From NCBI RefSeq assembly GCF_900101045.1, contig NZ_FNFN01000002.1, positions 248,001 to 312,000 on the forward strand: DNA of 64,000 nucleotides, read 5' to 3'. How positions within the stretch are numbered: the first letter of the stretch is position 1; the number at the start of each line of letters is the position of its first letter. The notes under the pieces are model-generated. The model made no database searches and was not told the DNA's origin. It saw only the letters and a program-made list of their open reading frames with translations. The stretch is from Nocardioides sp. YR527. Its GTDB lineage: Bacteria > Actinomycetota > Actinomycetes > Propionibacteriales > Nocardioidaceae. The position numbers and the translations under genes are program-made. This document shows, piece by piece, positions 8,640 to 17,490 of the stretch.

Positions 8640-9811
8640 GCGGTTCCTCCGTTGTTGGGTGCGTCGTCGCCGTCGAGGCGCTTGCGATAGTCGTCCACAC
8701 TCTGCGGGCGCCCGTCAGGCGGCCGTTCGTCATTGTCCCTGGGACGGGTACGTCCCGAGGGTGCATCGTCGAAGTCGTCCCACCCGTCGGCCTCGTCCCA
8801 TTCCTCGTCGTACCCCGGCTCCGGTGCGATCACCACGGCCGGCCTGACCGCATGCGAGAGCGGCTGCCGGGCCGGCCTGGGCGCGGGCTTCGGTTCGGGC
8901 GTCGGTTCTGCCTGCGGGGCAGCCTGCTGGGCAGCCGGCTGGGCCGTTGGAGCCGCCGCAGGCGGGCGCGGAGGAGGAGGTGGCGGAGGGGGTGGTGGAG
9001 GGGGTGGCGGTGGCGGCGCAGCGGGCTGAGCCGGTGGCGCAGGCGGAGCGGCCGGGGCGGACTGCTCCGGCTCCTGCCGGGCCTGCCACGGCGCGCCGCC
9101 CTTCCACGGCACGTCGCGTGGCTCACGCGGCGAGGAGGACGGTCGGCTCGACCAGCCGCCCTTCGCCGGACGTACGCCGGGGGCGTGCTGCTGCCTCACA
9201 GGCTGCGCCTCGGGCTGGACCGAGAGATGGGCCGGGAGCGGCTCCTCGACGACCTTCGCCTCGATCACGGGGCGCACTGGCGCGGCCTTGCCGCGTACGG
9301 GCGCGGCTGAGGCAAAGCCCGAGGAAGTGTGTCCGGTCTGGGCGGTCGGGGTCGAGGTGACGACCGTCGCCTGCAGCGCCCGCGGCGAGGGGGTGGCACC
9401 CGGCTGCTGCGCGAACCGCCGGCCGGGTCGTCGCATGGCCTTCGCCCAGCCGCCGCGGGGGCTCGTGGCGTGGCGGAAGGCGACAGCCGCACCGCCCGCG
9501 TACTGGGCGCTGGTCTCCACGCGCGGCGTGGTCAGCTCGTGCCAGAAGGTCATCAGCCAGGCGCCGGCCGAGCTCTCCGAGCTGATGTAGTCGGAGGCCT
9601 TCATCGAGAGGTAGGAAGCGCCGATCAGCCACAGGCCCATGCTCAGCAGCGTCACCGGCATGCCGAGCTTGCGCAGCAGCACAAGCGTCAATGGTGCGAT
9701 CACCAGAAAGAGGAAGATGGTCCGATAACGCATCTCCCCGATGTAGCGACGAGGGGGGCCGAGATAGGTCTGGTCGACCTCGTACAGCTCGTCGTCGTCA
9801 GGCAGCCTCAT
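8636..9811 (-). CDS. VirB3/PrgI-like membrane protein with long proline-rich tail
   Basis: The 391-residue protein has two adjacent transmembrane segments in its first 75 residues, as VirB3 and PrgI-family subunits do, and stands directly before the VirB4 gene as virB3 does. The rest is low-complexity: an Ala/Pro/Gln-rich region with a run of 16 prolines near residues 265-280, then a very acidic Trp/Asp patch (EEWDEADGWDDFDD) and a basic, charged end. VirB3 proteins are normally only about 100 residues, so the tail is an unusual addition. It may be cytoplasmic and bind partners. The function is inferred from position and the N-terminal layout only. Confidence 0.55.
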   Translation of the reverse strand: MRLPDDDELYEVDQTYLGPPRRYIGEMRYRTIFLFLVIAPLTLVLLRKLGMPVTLLSMGLWLIGASYLSMKASDYISSESSAGAWLMTFWHELTTPRVETSAQYAGGAAVAFRHATSPRGGWAKAMRRPGRRFAQQPGATPSPRALQATVVTSTPTAQTGHTSSGFASAAPVRGKAAPVRPVIEAKVVEEPLPAHLSVQPEAQPVRQQHAPGVRPAKGGWSSRPSSSPREPRDVPWKGGAPWQARQEPEQSAPAAPPAPPAQPAAPPPPPPPPPPPPPPPPRPPAAAPTAQPAAQQAAPQAEPTPEPKPAPRPARQPLSHAVRPAVVIAPEPGYDEEWDEADGWDDFDDAPSGRTRPRDNDERPPDGRPQSVDDYRKRLDGDDAPNNGGTA

Positions 9812-9850
9812 CCCCGAGATCCCTCCCTGGGTTAGCTAACGGGACCGGGT

Positions 9851-10117
9851 TCACCCCTTGAAGAGACCAGCCATCCACTGACCGAGGTCCGTGGCGTTGT
9901 TGCCCACGGCCAGGCCGAGGACGCCGAGACCGATGATCAGGCCACCGACGATCGTGACGGCCTTGGAGATGTTGCCGCTGCGGGCAGCCCACAGGACCGT
10001 GACGCCCAGGATCAGCACGACCAGCGTGATGATGTTGTCGGTGATCCACTCGGCCAGGCCGCCGGTGCCATACTCGGCGGCTTGAGTCGTACTTTGAATC
10101 AACTGGTGCGGTGCCAT
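9851..10117 (-). CDS. VirB2/TrbC-like small two-helix membrane protein (putative pilin)
   Basis: The 88-residue protein has two hydrophobic helices (about 27-44 and 52-71) separated by a short polar loop (AARSGNISK) and a short C-terminal tail. This is the layout of VirB2/TrbC pilin-type subunits. It is the first gene of the secretion-like operon, as in virB2-virB3-virB4. I chose ATG at 10117 because GGGAG lies six bases upstream. A longer open frame to 10354 has no such support. Its assignment rests on size, topology and position. Confidence 0.6.
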   Translation of the reverse strand: MAPHQLIQSTTQAAEYGTGGLAEWITDNIITLVVLILGVTVLWAARSGNISKAVTIVGGLIIGLGVLGLAVGNNATDLGQWMAGLFKG

Positions 10118-10585
10118 TGTTCTGCTCCCTTTCCCGAGGTGAGGTGTGGTTGCGTGATACGTCCGGAAGTATTCGGTTGTCCCGCCCGGCGCAGCCCCAT
10201 GCGGCACCGGTGGGTGGAGGCGCCTTGCCCCTCCCGCGGGCTGACGCGAACTCCCGGGCGTCGGCATTCTGGACAAACGCCACCGCCATGTGAGACGAGC
10301 GTAGTCCCCAGACCGCCGTAACGCACCTCGTTCCACCTGACGACACGTGCCCACGCGCGCCTGCGGGCGCTCGGTGGACCCGCCTCATCAGGCCGCCATG
10401 CCACAGACCGGACCACTGGGCGCGACACTGTCCCGCTCAGTGGTCTCCTTCGCTGAATTCTTGCGAGTGGAGGCTAACTTCAGGGAATCTATATCCCGGT
10501 GCATCCTCGCGAATTTCGCGCGCTTGCGTCCGGATTCGCGAATTTACACAACATTCAATCGGATTTCTCGGGAGGACGAGCTCAC
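10118..10585. promoter_or_regulatory. Divergent intergenic region with paired TCGCGAATTT repeats
   Basis: This 468-bp region separates the secretion-like operon from the divergent small gene and holds no convincing ORF. The part nearest the small gene is AT-rich. It has TCGCGAATTT twice (10507-10516 and 10536-10545), 29 bp apart; the second is centred on the perfect palindrome ATTCGCGAAT. These are plausible binding sites for one regulator controlling both directions. No clear -35/-10 pair could be assigned. Confidence 0.4.
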
Positions 10586-10759
10586 ATGGACAAGAAGAAG
10601 ATCTTCATCGTCATCGGCGCCCTGTTCGTCGGGTTCTGGCTGTTCACCGATCCGCAAGGGCTGACCAGCACGATCTCCGCAATCGCCGGCGGCATCTGGG
10701 GCGTCACCACCGACGTCTTCGGCGGCGTGATCGGCACGATCGAGGGCTCCACCCGCTGA
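10586..10759 (+). CDS. Small single-pass membrane protein next to the secretion-like operon
   Basis: The 57-residue protein starts MDKKKIFIVIGALFVGFWLF, a basic N-terminus followed by one transmembrane helix. A Gly/Ile/Thr-rich, weakly hydrophobic second half follows. GGGAGG about ten bases before the ATG is a good ribosome site, and a strong terminator follows 16 bases after the stop, so it is a real one-gene unit. It is divergent from the pilin-like gene and may be an accessory subunit. I do not recognise a family. Confidence 0.65.
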   Translation: MDKKKIFIVIGALFVGFWLFTDPQGLTSTISAIAGGIWGVTTDVFGGVIGTIEGSTR

Positions 10760-10774
10760 CCCCGCCCTGACCTA

Positions 10775-10815
10775 CGCCGACGCACGGGCGTCGGCGCGAT
10801 GGACTCCTTTTTCTT
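10775..10815 (+). terminator. Intrinsic terminator of the small membrane protein gene
   Basis: A perfect 9-bp stem CGCCGACGC / GCGTCGGCG with a four-base loop (10775-10796) is followed by CCTTTTTCTT, a classic rho-independent terminator. Confidence 0.8.
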
Positions 10816-10897
10816 CGCTGCCCGGTTTGGGGACCGATCAGCACGGATAACTGTTTGACGTCGGACGCCGCGATGACAAGACTGCGCTTGTCTCGAT

Positions 10898-10911
10898 GTC
10901 AAGATAGTTTG
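10898..10911. promoter_or_regulatory. Near-palindrome TCTCGATGTCAAGA before the MFS gene
   Basis: Two six-base half sites, TCTCGA and TCAAGA, are complementary at five of six positions around TG and end a few bases before the MFS gene's ribosome site. The position suggests an operator overlapping the promoter, but no cognate regulator gene is adjacent. Coordinates may be off by a base or two. Confidence 0.3.
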
Positions 10912-10919
10912 GAGTCGTC

Positions 10920-12185
10920 TTGTCCCCTCACTTCATCCGGTTGAGGGACAAGGTCCTCTCAGACGACCCGCTCATCCGGGCGATGTCGTACCAGTCGGTG
11001 CTCTCGGCCTTCGCCGAAGGCACCTTTCTCACCGGTTCGGCGGTCTTCTTCACCCAGATCGTCGGCCTCTCCGCCGCACAGGTCGGCCTCGGTCTCACGA
11101 TCGCGGGCGCTGCAACCTTCTTGTTCGCCGTCCCCCTGGGCCGACTCGCGGATCGTCTCGGCACCCGGTTCAGCTGGATCGCCGGTGCCGTACTCCAGGC
11201 GCTGCTGTTCGGTGCCTGGGTTCTCGTCGGCAACTTCGCCGCGTACGTCGCCGTCGAGGTGCTCCTCGCGCTCGCCTCCTCCTGGCAGAAGTCGGGTCGC
11301 GACGCCTATCGGATCTCGGTCTTCCCCGCGGCGACCCGGGTGCGCTCGTTCGCCTACATGCGGGCCGCCCGCAACGTCGGCTACACGCTCGGCGCCCTGG
11401 CCAGCGGCCTCGCTCTGGCCGTCGACTCCAACACCCTGATCAAGGCCGTCCCGGTGATGACCGCCGTGGTCCTCCTGGTCAACGCCTACTGGATCTCGCG
11501 CCTCCCCCGCCTCGCCACTGCCGCCTCTCCCGGCGACCTGAAGCCGGACGTACGCGATCGCCTCGGCGCCCTGCGCAACCGTGCGTTCCTCGCGACGACC
11601 TTCTTCGACGGCGTGCTCGGCACCCATCAGGTCCTGCTCAACGTCGTCATCCCGTTGTGGCTGGTCCAGGAGACCGACGCCCCACGGGTGCTGCTGGCCT
11701 GGCTGTTCGGCACCAACACCGTCATGGCCGTCGGGCTCCAGGTGATCGCCGCACGCGGGGTGACCGACGTGACGACATCATTGAAGGCCCAGCGCCGCGG
11801 TGCGCTCTGCTTCCTGGCCTCCTGCGCGATCATCGCGGTCACCCACGACACCGTCGGCCTGATCACGATCGCGCTCGTCTGGATCGGCCACGTGACCGTC
11901 ACCGGCGCCGAGCTCTTCCAGTCCGCCGGCGAGTGGGGCCTGGTCGCCGATCTCTCCGACCCGGAGCACCGCGGCGACTACCAGGGCGCCGCCCAGGTCG
12001 GCTACACCCTCGGCACCGTCTGGGCCCCTGCGGCGTACACCTTCCTGGCCATGGAGCTCGGCCACCTCGGCTGGGCCATCATCGCGGGGATCATCGTCAT
12101 CGCCGCGATCGGCGTCCACCCCTCCGCCCGCGCCGCCGAGCGCTACCTGGCCCGACGGGCCCAGCCGGAGACCGTGGCGGCGTAG
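10920..12185 (+). CDS. Major facilitator superfamily transporter
   Basis: A 421-residue membrane protein with about 12 hydrophobic segments. The MFS loop motif between helices 2 and 3 is visible as GRLADRLGTR. The substrate cannot be told from the sequence; the layout resembles drug-efflux-type MFS proteins. The start is TTG at 10920, supported by GGAG eight bases upstream; no good ATG is nearby. It stands alone between the secretion-like locus and a 71-bp palindromic element. Confidence 0.75.
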   Translation: MSPHFIRLRDKVLSDDPLIRAMSYQSVLSAFAEGTFLTGSAVFFTQIVGLSAAQVGLGLTIAGAATFLFAVPLGRLADRLGTRFSWIAGAVLQALLFGAWVLVGNFAAYVAVEVLLALASSWQKSGRDAYRISVFPAATRVRSFAYMRAARNVGYTLGALASGLALAVDSNTLIKAVPVMTAVVLLVNAYWISRLPRLATAASPGDLKPDVRDRLGALRNRAFLATTFFDGVLGTHQVLLNVVIPLWLVQETDAPRVLLAWLFGTNTVMAVGLQVIAARGVTDVTTSLKAQRRGALCFLASCAIIAVTHDTVGLITIALVWIGHVTVTGAELFQSAGEWGLVADLSDPEHRGDYQGAAQVGYTLGTVWAPAAYTFLAMELGHLGWAIIAGIIVIAAIGVHPSARAAERYLARRAQPETVAA

Positions 12186-12192
12186 CGCGCCG

Positions 12193-12263
12193 TGTAACAC
12201 GTCGTTCGAGGGACTACTCGCCCCATTAGAGCGACCGGATAGTCCTACGAACAGCGTGTTACA
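12193..12263. repeat. 71-bp palindromic element, copy 2
   Basis: The ends are TGTAACACGTCGTTCG and CGAACAGCGTGTTACA, the opposite outer polarity to copy 1. The core reads CTCGCCCC...GCGACCGG. It begins eight bases after the MFS stop and precedes the AbiEi/Vsr-like gene. Confidence 0.9.
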
Positions 12264-12381
12264 CGCGCCCGGGGCTCCGTCCCGAGCCACTAGCCATCCA
12301 CAGGCCGGCTTCGTGTCGGGGTTATCCCCAGCGCGTCGTTGAGCGCCGCCATCCGTCGGCGCAGGGCCGCAGGCTGAGACC

Positions 12382-13392
12382 ATGAACCCACGCATCCAGG
12401 CGATCATGGTGGCCAACCACGGCCTGATCACCCGCAGCCAGGCACTCGCAGCCGGACTCGATCTCGAGACGATCCATCGCCACGTCAAGCGCGGCACGTG
12501 GATCGCGGTCCGTCGTGGTGTCTATGCCGAACGGACGTACGTGGAGAGCATCACGCTACCCACGGAGAAGCGGCGCCTCCGCGACCGCGCCGCCTGCGCG
12601 GCCATCACGGTTCCGTTCGTACGTAGCCATGAAACCGCAGCCCTCGAGCTCGAGATGGGCATCCTCCTCCCCAGGAAGGCTCAGACTCATGTCACTCGCC
12701 ATCCTGTGATCGGCACCCACAACAAGTGGGGCGTGAAGCATCACCTTGCGCCCTACCTCGACACTCAGGTGTCGCAGGTGAACGGGTTCGATGTGCTGGG
12801 TCCAGCCCGGACTGCGATCGACATCGCGCGGGAGCATGGCCGGCCGTACGGGGTCGTTGCCGTGGACTCCGCCAGGCAGATGGGGGTGTCCGTCGACGAC
12901 TTCTGGAAGGTCCTCGAGCACATGAAGCACTGGCCCAACCGCAGCTTGGCGCGCGAGGCCATCGAGCTCTCCTACCCCGGGGCCGAGACCGTCGGCGAGT
13001 CACTCACGCGTGACGTACTCGAAGAGATCGGCCTGACCGGCATCGAGACCCAGTTCGAGATCACGGACGGCGTACGAACCGCCCGATTCGATCTTCGGGT
13101 CGGACGTCACCTCTTCGAGTTCGACGGCCGGAGCAAGTACGTGCCGGCATCGGAGGGCGGCCTGGCGCTCCGCTCGATCGACGCAATCCTGGCTGACGAG
13201 AAGACGCGGCAGGATTGGGCTCACGGCTTCCATCTCGGCATGTCACGGGTCGCGTGGGACGACCTGTTCGGCCGCAACCGCAACTACCTCAAGGACCGCC
13301 TGAACCGGGAGTACCTAGCCACCTGCCGAGCCTTCGGCACGGACATCTCCGACCTGGAACGATTCCGCGTACATCGCTCGAAGGCCGCCTGA
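12382..13392 (+). CDS. AbiEi-type N-terminal domain protein with Vsr/DUF559-like C-terminus
   Basis: The 336-residue protein begins with a winged-helix region (HGLITRSQALAAGLDLETIHRHVKRG...GVYAE) typical of the AbiEi-antitoxin-type N-terminal domain. It ends with a restriction-endonuclease-like core (ARFDLRVGRHLFEFDGRSKY, then EKTRQDWAHGFH) resembling Vsr/DUF559 nucleases. Such proteins are common in actinobacteria and mostly uncharacterised. No partner toxin gene is adjacent, so it is not an evident toxin-antitoxin pair. Two 71-bp palindromes of the same polarity bracket it. The core residues D, E and K of the nuclease fold seem present, but activity is not proven. Confidence 0.6.
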   Translation: MNPRIQAIMVANHGLITRSQALAAGLDLETIHRHVKRGTWIAVRRGVYAERTYVESITLPTEKRRLRDRAACAAITVPFVRSHETAALELEMGILLPRKAQTHVTRHPVIGTHNKWGVKHHLAPYLDTQVSQVNGFDVLGPARTAIDIAREHGRPYGVVAVDSARQMGVSVDDFWKVLEHMKHWPNRSLAREAIELSYPGAETVGESLTRDVLEEIGLTGIETQFEITDGVRTARFDLRVGRHLFEFDGRSKYVPASEGGLALRSIDAILADEKTRQDWAHGFHLGMSRVAWDDLFGRNRNYLKDRLNREYLATCRAFGTDISDLERFRVHRSKAA

Positions 13393-13409
13393 GGTCGGGA
13401 CGCCGGTGG

Positions 13410-13480
13410 TGTAACACGTCGTTCGCAGGACCACTGACCCCATGAGAACGACCGAATAGTCCAACGAACAGCGTGTTACA
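13410..13480. repeat. 71-bp palindromic element, copy 3
   Basis: It lies in the 103-bp gap between the convergent AbiEi/Vsr-like gene and menA, so it could end transcription from both sides. Outer polarity is as copy 2. It is the most diverged copy inside (CCACTGACCCCATGAGAACG). Confidence 0.9.
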
Positions 13481-13495
13481 CCTCCCGGTCGGCGT

Positions 13496-14371
13496 TCAGA
13501 CGAACAGCAGAGGTACGCCGACCAGCAGCCCCCACACCAGCGTGGCCATCCCCGTCTGCTGGAGGACCGGGATCAGGCGCGGGCCGAGGTTGGCGCGGTC
13601 GAGGATGGTGCGTACGCCCTGCGCGGCGACGGCGATGAACCCGAGACCGAGCAGCGCCCACCACGACGTCGTCAGGGCCACGAGCACCACGGAGACGGCG
13701 GCGACGGCCACGAGGGCGACGTAGAGCCAGCGGGTCCGTGCGTCGCCGAGGCGTACGGCGAGGGTGATCTTCCCGGACTCGGTGTCGCCGGGGATGTCGC
13801 GGAGGTTGTTGGCGACGAGGAGCGCAGAGGTGATCGCGCCGATCCCGACACCTGCCCACAACGCGCCCCACTCCCAGCTCTGCGTCTGGACGAACGTCGT
13901 ACCGATGACCGCGACGAGCCCGAAGAAGACGAAGACCATGACCTCGCCGAGCCCGGCGTAGCCGTAGGGGCGCGAGCCGCCGGTGTAGTACCAGGCCGCG
14001 ATCATGCAGACCAGTCCCACGAGGATCAGCCACCATGCCGAGGTCAGCGCCAGCACCAGGCCCGCGACCGCGGCGATCCCGAAGGCGATGAACGCGGCGC
14101 GCTTGACCGCCGACGGCGCGGCGAGGCCGGAGCCGGTCAGCCGCAGCGGGCCCACCCGCTCGTCGTCGGTCCCCCGGATCCCGTCGGCGTAGTCGTTGGC
14201 GTAGTTCACCGCGACCTGCAACGCCAGCGCCACCACGAGGGCGAGCAGCGCCTTCCACCAGACCATCCCACCGGCGTACGCAGCCACCCCGGTGCCGGCG
14301 ATGACCGGCGCGAGCGCCGCGGGGAGTGTGCGGGGACGGGCTCCTTGGAGCCACTGAGCGGAGTTTGCCAC
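13496..14371 (-). CDS. menA: 1,4-Dihydroxy-2-naphthoate polyprenyltransferase MenA
   Basis: Integral membrane UbiA-family enzyme that attaches the prenyl chain to dihydroxynaphthoate, giving demethylmenaquinone. Both Asp-rich, Mg-diphosphate-binding motifs are present: NDYADGIRGTD near residue 60 and DIPGDTESGK near residue 175. About eight to nine hydrophobic segments cover the rest of its 291 residues. I chose GTG at 14371 (protein begins MANSAQWLQGARPRTLP) because MenA homologues start there. The open frame upstream runs into a 71-bp repeat and is not real coding sequence. Confidence 0.88.
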   Translation of the reverse strand: MANSAQWLQGARPRTLPAALAPVIAGTGVAAYAGGMVWWKALLALVVALALQVAVNYANDYADGIRGTDDERVGPLRLTGSGLAAPSAVKRAAFIAFGIAAVAGLVLALTSAWWLILVGLVCMIAAWYYTGGSRPYGYAGLGEVMVFVFFGLVAVIGTTFVQTQSWEWGALWAGVGIGAITSALLVANNLRDIPGDTESGKITLAVRLGDARTRWLYVALVAVAAVSVVLVALTTSWWALLGLGFIAVAAQGVRTILDRANLGPRLIPVLQQTGMATLVWGLLVGVPLLFV

Positions 14372-14414
14372 CCCGCTATTCAACACCGGTGGCCCGAGGC
14401 GGGTGCGGCTGGGC

Positions 14415-14485
14415 TGTAACACGTCGTTCGTAGCACTATCCGGTCGTTCCAATAGGGCGAGTAGTCCTACGAACAGCGTGTTACA
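14415..14485. repeat. 71-bp palindromic element, copy 4, with inverted core
   Basis: The outer arms have the polarity of copies 2 and 3 (TGTAACACGTCG...CAGCGTGTTACA). The central part CCGGTCGTTCCAATAGGGCG is the reverse complement of the core seen in copies 2 and 3. It lies between mmsB and menA, upstream of the menA start. Confidence 0.9.
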
Positions 14486-14563
14486 CGAGCCGCCGACCCG
14501 AAAACCCAACGACCCCTGCCCGGGGGGAGGCAGGGGTCGTTGGGTGGGGGTGTGAGGGGTGGA

Positions 14564-15850
14564 TCAGGTCTTCGGCGGGTCGTTGGAGTCGACGCTGAGC
14601 TCGGCCTCCATGGCCTCGATCTCCTCGGCCAGCTTGTCGGGCGGCGGAGCGCTGGGCTCGGCCGCCTCGGCACCGGCACCGCCGGACCCGGCGGTGCGGC
14701 GCTTGTTCCACACGTCGAAGGCGACGGCGAGCAGGAGCACGAGGCCCTTGATGGCCTGCTGCCAGTCGATGGAGACACCGAGCAGCGACATGCCGTTGTT
14801 GAGGACACCCATGACGAGACCACCGATGATCGCGCCGACGACGGTGCCGACACCGCCGGTGACGGCCGCGCCACCGATGAAGGCGGCGGCGATCGCGTCG
14901 AGCTCGAAGTTGACGCCGGCCTTGGGGTTGGCCGCGGTCAGGCGGGCGGTCGTGACCAGGCCCGCCAGGCCCGACAGCAGGCCCATGTTCATCATGACCA
15001 GGAAGTCGACCCGCTTCGTGTTGACGCCGGACATCGTGGCCGCGTCGACGTTGCCGCCGATCGCGTAGACGTGCCGACCGAAGACGGTCTTGTTCATGAT
15101 GAACGTGTAGACCACGATCAGCCCGGCCAGGATCAGGCCGACGATCGGCAGCCCGCGCGCGTCGGCGAGCAGGTAGGCGAAGTACATGATCACGATCGTC
15201 AGCAGCGCGAGCTTCACCACGAAGAGCGGGAACGGCAGGACGTCGAAGTTGTAGGCCATCTGGGCGTTGCGGCGACGCACCTCGAGGAAGATCAGCACAC
15301 CGACGGCGGCCACCGCGATGAGGAGCGTCAGGTTGTGCAGCCCGGTGTCCGGCCCGATCTCGGGCAGGAAGCCGTTGCCGATGGCCTTGAACTGCTCGGG
15401 CAGACCACCGACGGTCGCGCCCTTGAGCACGACCAGGGTGAGCCCGCGGAAGAGCAGCATCGAGGCCAGCGTGACGATGAACGCCGGGATCCCGACGTAC
15501 GCCACCCAGAAGCCGTGCCAGGCGCCGATGGCGGTGCCGATCAGCAGGCCGAGGAAGACCGCGACCCACCACGGGAAGTCGTACTGGGTCATCATGATCG
15601 CCGCGGCGGCGCCGACGAAGGCGGCCACGGAGCCGACCGAGAGGTCGATGTGTCGCGCCACGATCACGATCACCATGCCGATGGCCAGGATCAGGATCTG
15701 GGCGTTCTGGACGACCAGGTTGGAGACGTTGAGCGGCTTGAGCAGCACGCCCTCGGTCGAGATCTGGAAGAGGATGACGATCGCCGCCAGAGCGATGATC
15801 ATCCCGTACTGGCGGACGTTCCCGCGCAGCGTGTTGAGCAGGGCATTCAT
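14564..15850 (-). CDS. mmsB: Sugar ABC transporter permease (MmsB/GguB type)
   Basis: The 428-residue inner-membrane permease belongs to the XylH/RbsC/GguB branch, recognisable from IVIVARHIDLSVGSVAAFVGA near residue 60 and about ten hydrophobic segments. It imports a monosaccharide together with the ATPase and binding protein encoded upstream. The larger-than-RbsC size matches the GguB/MmsB class. The C-terminal 50 residues are hydrophilic and Pro/Glu-rich. The gap to mmsA is 6 bp. Confidence 0.88.
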   Translation of the reverse strand: MNALLNTLRGNVRQYGMIIALAAIVILFQISTEGVLLKPLNVSNLVVQNAQILILAIGMVIVIVARHIDLSVGSVAAFVGAAAAIMMTQYDFPWWVAVFLGLLIGTAIGAWHGFWVAYVGIPAFIVTLASMLLFRGLTLVVLKGATVGGLPEQFKAIGNGFLPEIGPDTGLHNLTLLIAVAAVGVLIFLEVRRRNAQMAYNFDVLPFPLFVVKLALLTIVIMYFAYLLADARGLPIVGLILAGLIVVYTFIMNKTVFGRHVYAIGGNVDAATMSGVNTKRVDFLVMMNMGLLSGLAGLVTTARLTAANPKAGVNFELDAIAAAFIGGAAVTGGVGTVVGAIIGGLVMGVLNNGMSLLGVSIDWQQAIKGLVLLLAVAFDVWNKRRTAGSGGAGAEAAEPSAPPPDKLAEEIEAMEAELSVDSNDPPKT

Positions 15851-15856
15851 CGGGGG

Positions 15857-17413
<1,557 letters not shown>

Positions 17414-17440
17414 GTCGTTCCTGCTATCTGGCCAGGTGCA

Positions 17441-17477
17441 GGCGTGGGCCCGGTCCGGAGGGACCCGGGCCCACGCC
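17441..17477 (-). terminator. Intergenic stem-loop between chvE and mmsA
   Basis: GGCGTGGGCCCGG and CCCGGGCCCACGCC form a long GC stem around a short loop, with no T-run. In binding-protein-dependent transporters such hairpins commonly allow more binding protein than membrane components, by partial termination or by protecting the upstream mRNA. I infer that role here. Confidence 0.65.
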
Positions 17478-17490
17478 GCGTACGGGGGTG

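Noticed and set aside
8940..9030. CCACC/GGTGG-type tandem repeat as a possible repeat array or CRISPR-like feature
   Set aside because: It is the coding sequence of the polyproline run in the VirB3-like protein, with no spacer structure.
1201..10759. A complete integrative and conjugative element
   Set aside because: No relaxase, coupling protein, integrase or direct repeats of an attachment site are visible; only the secretion-like core is supported.
13496..14509. menA reading frame open to 14509 with an extra 46 N-terminal residues
   Set aside because: The extra part is translated from the 71-bp palindrome (copy 4) and its flank. MenA homologues begin at about the chosen GTG 14371.
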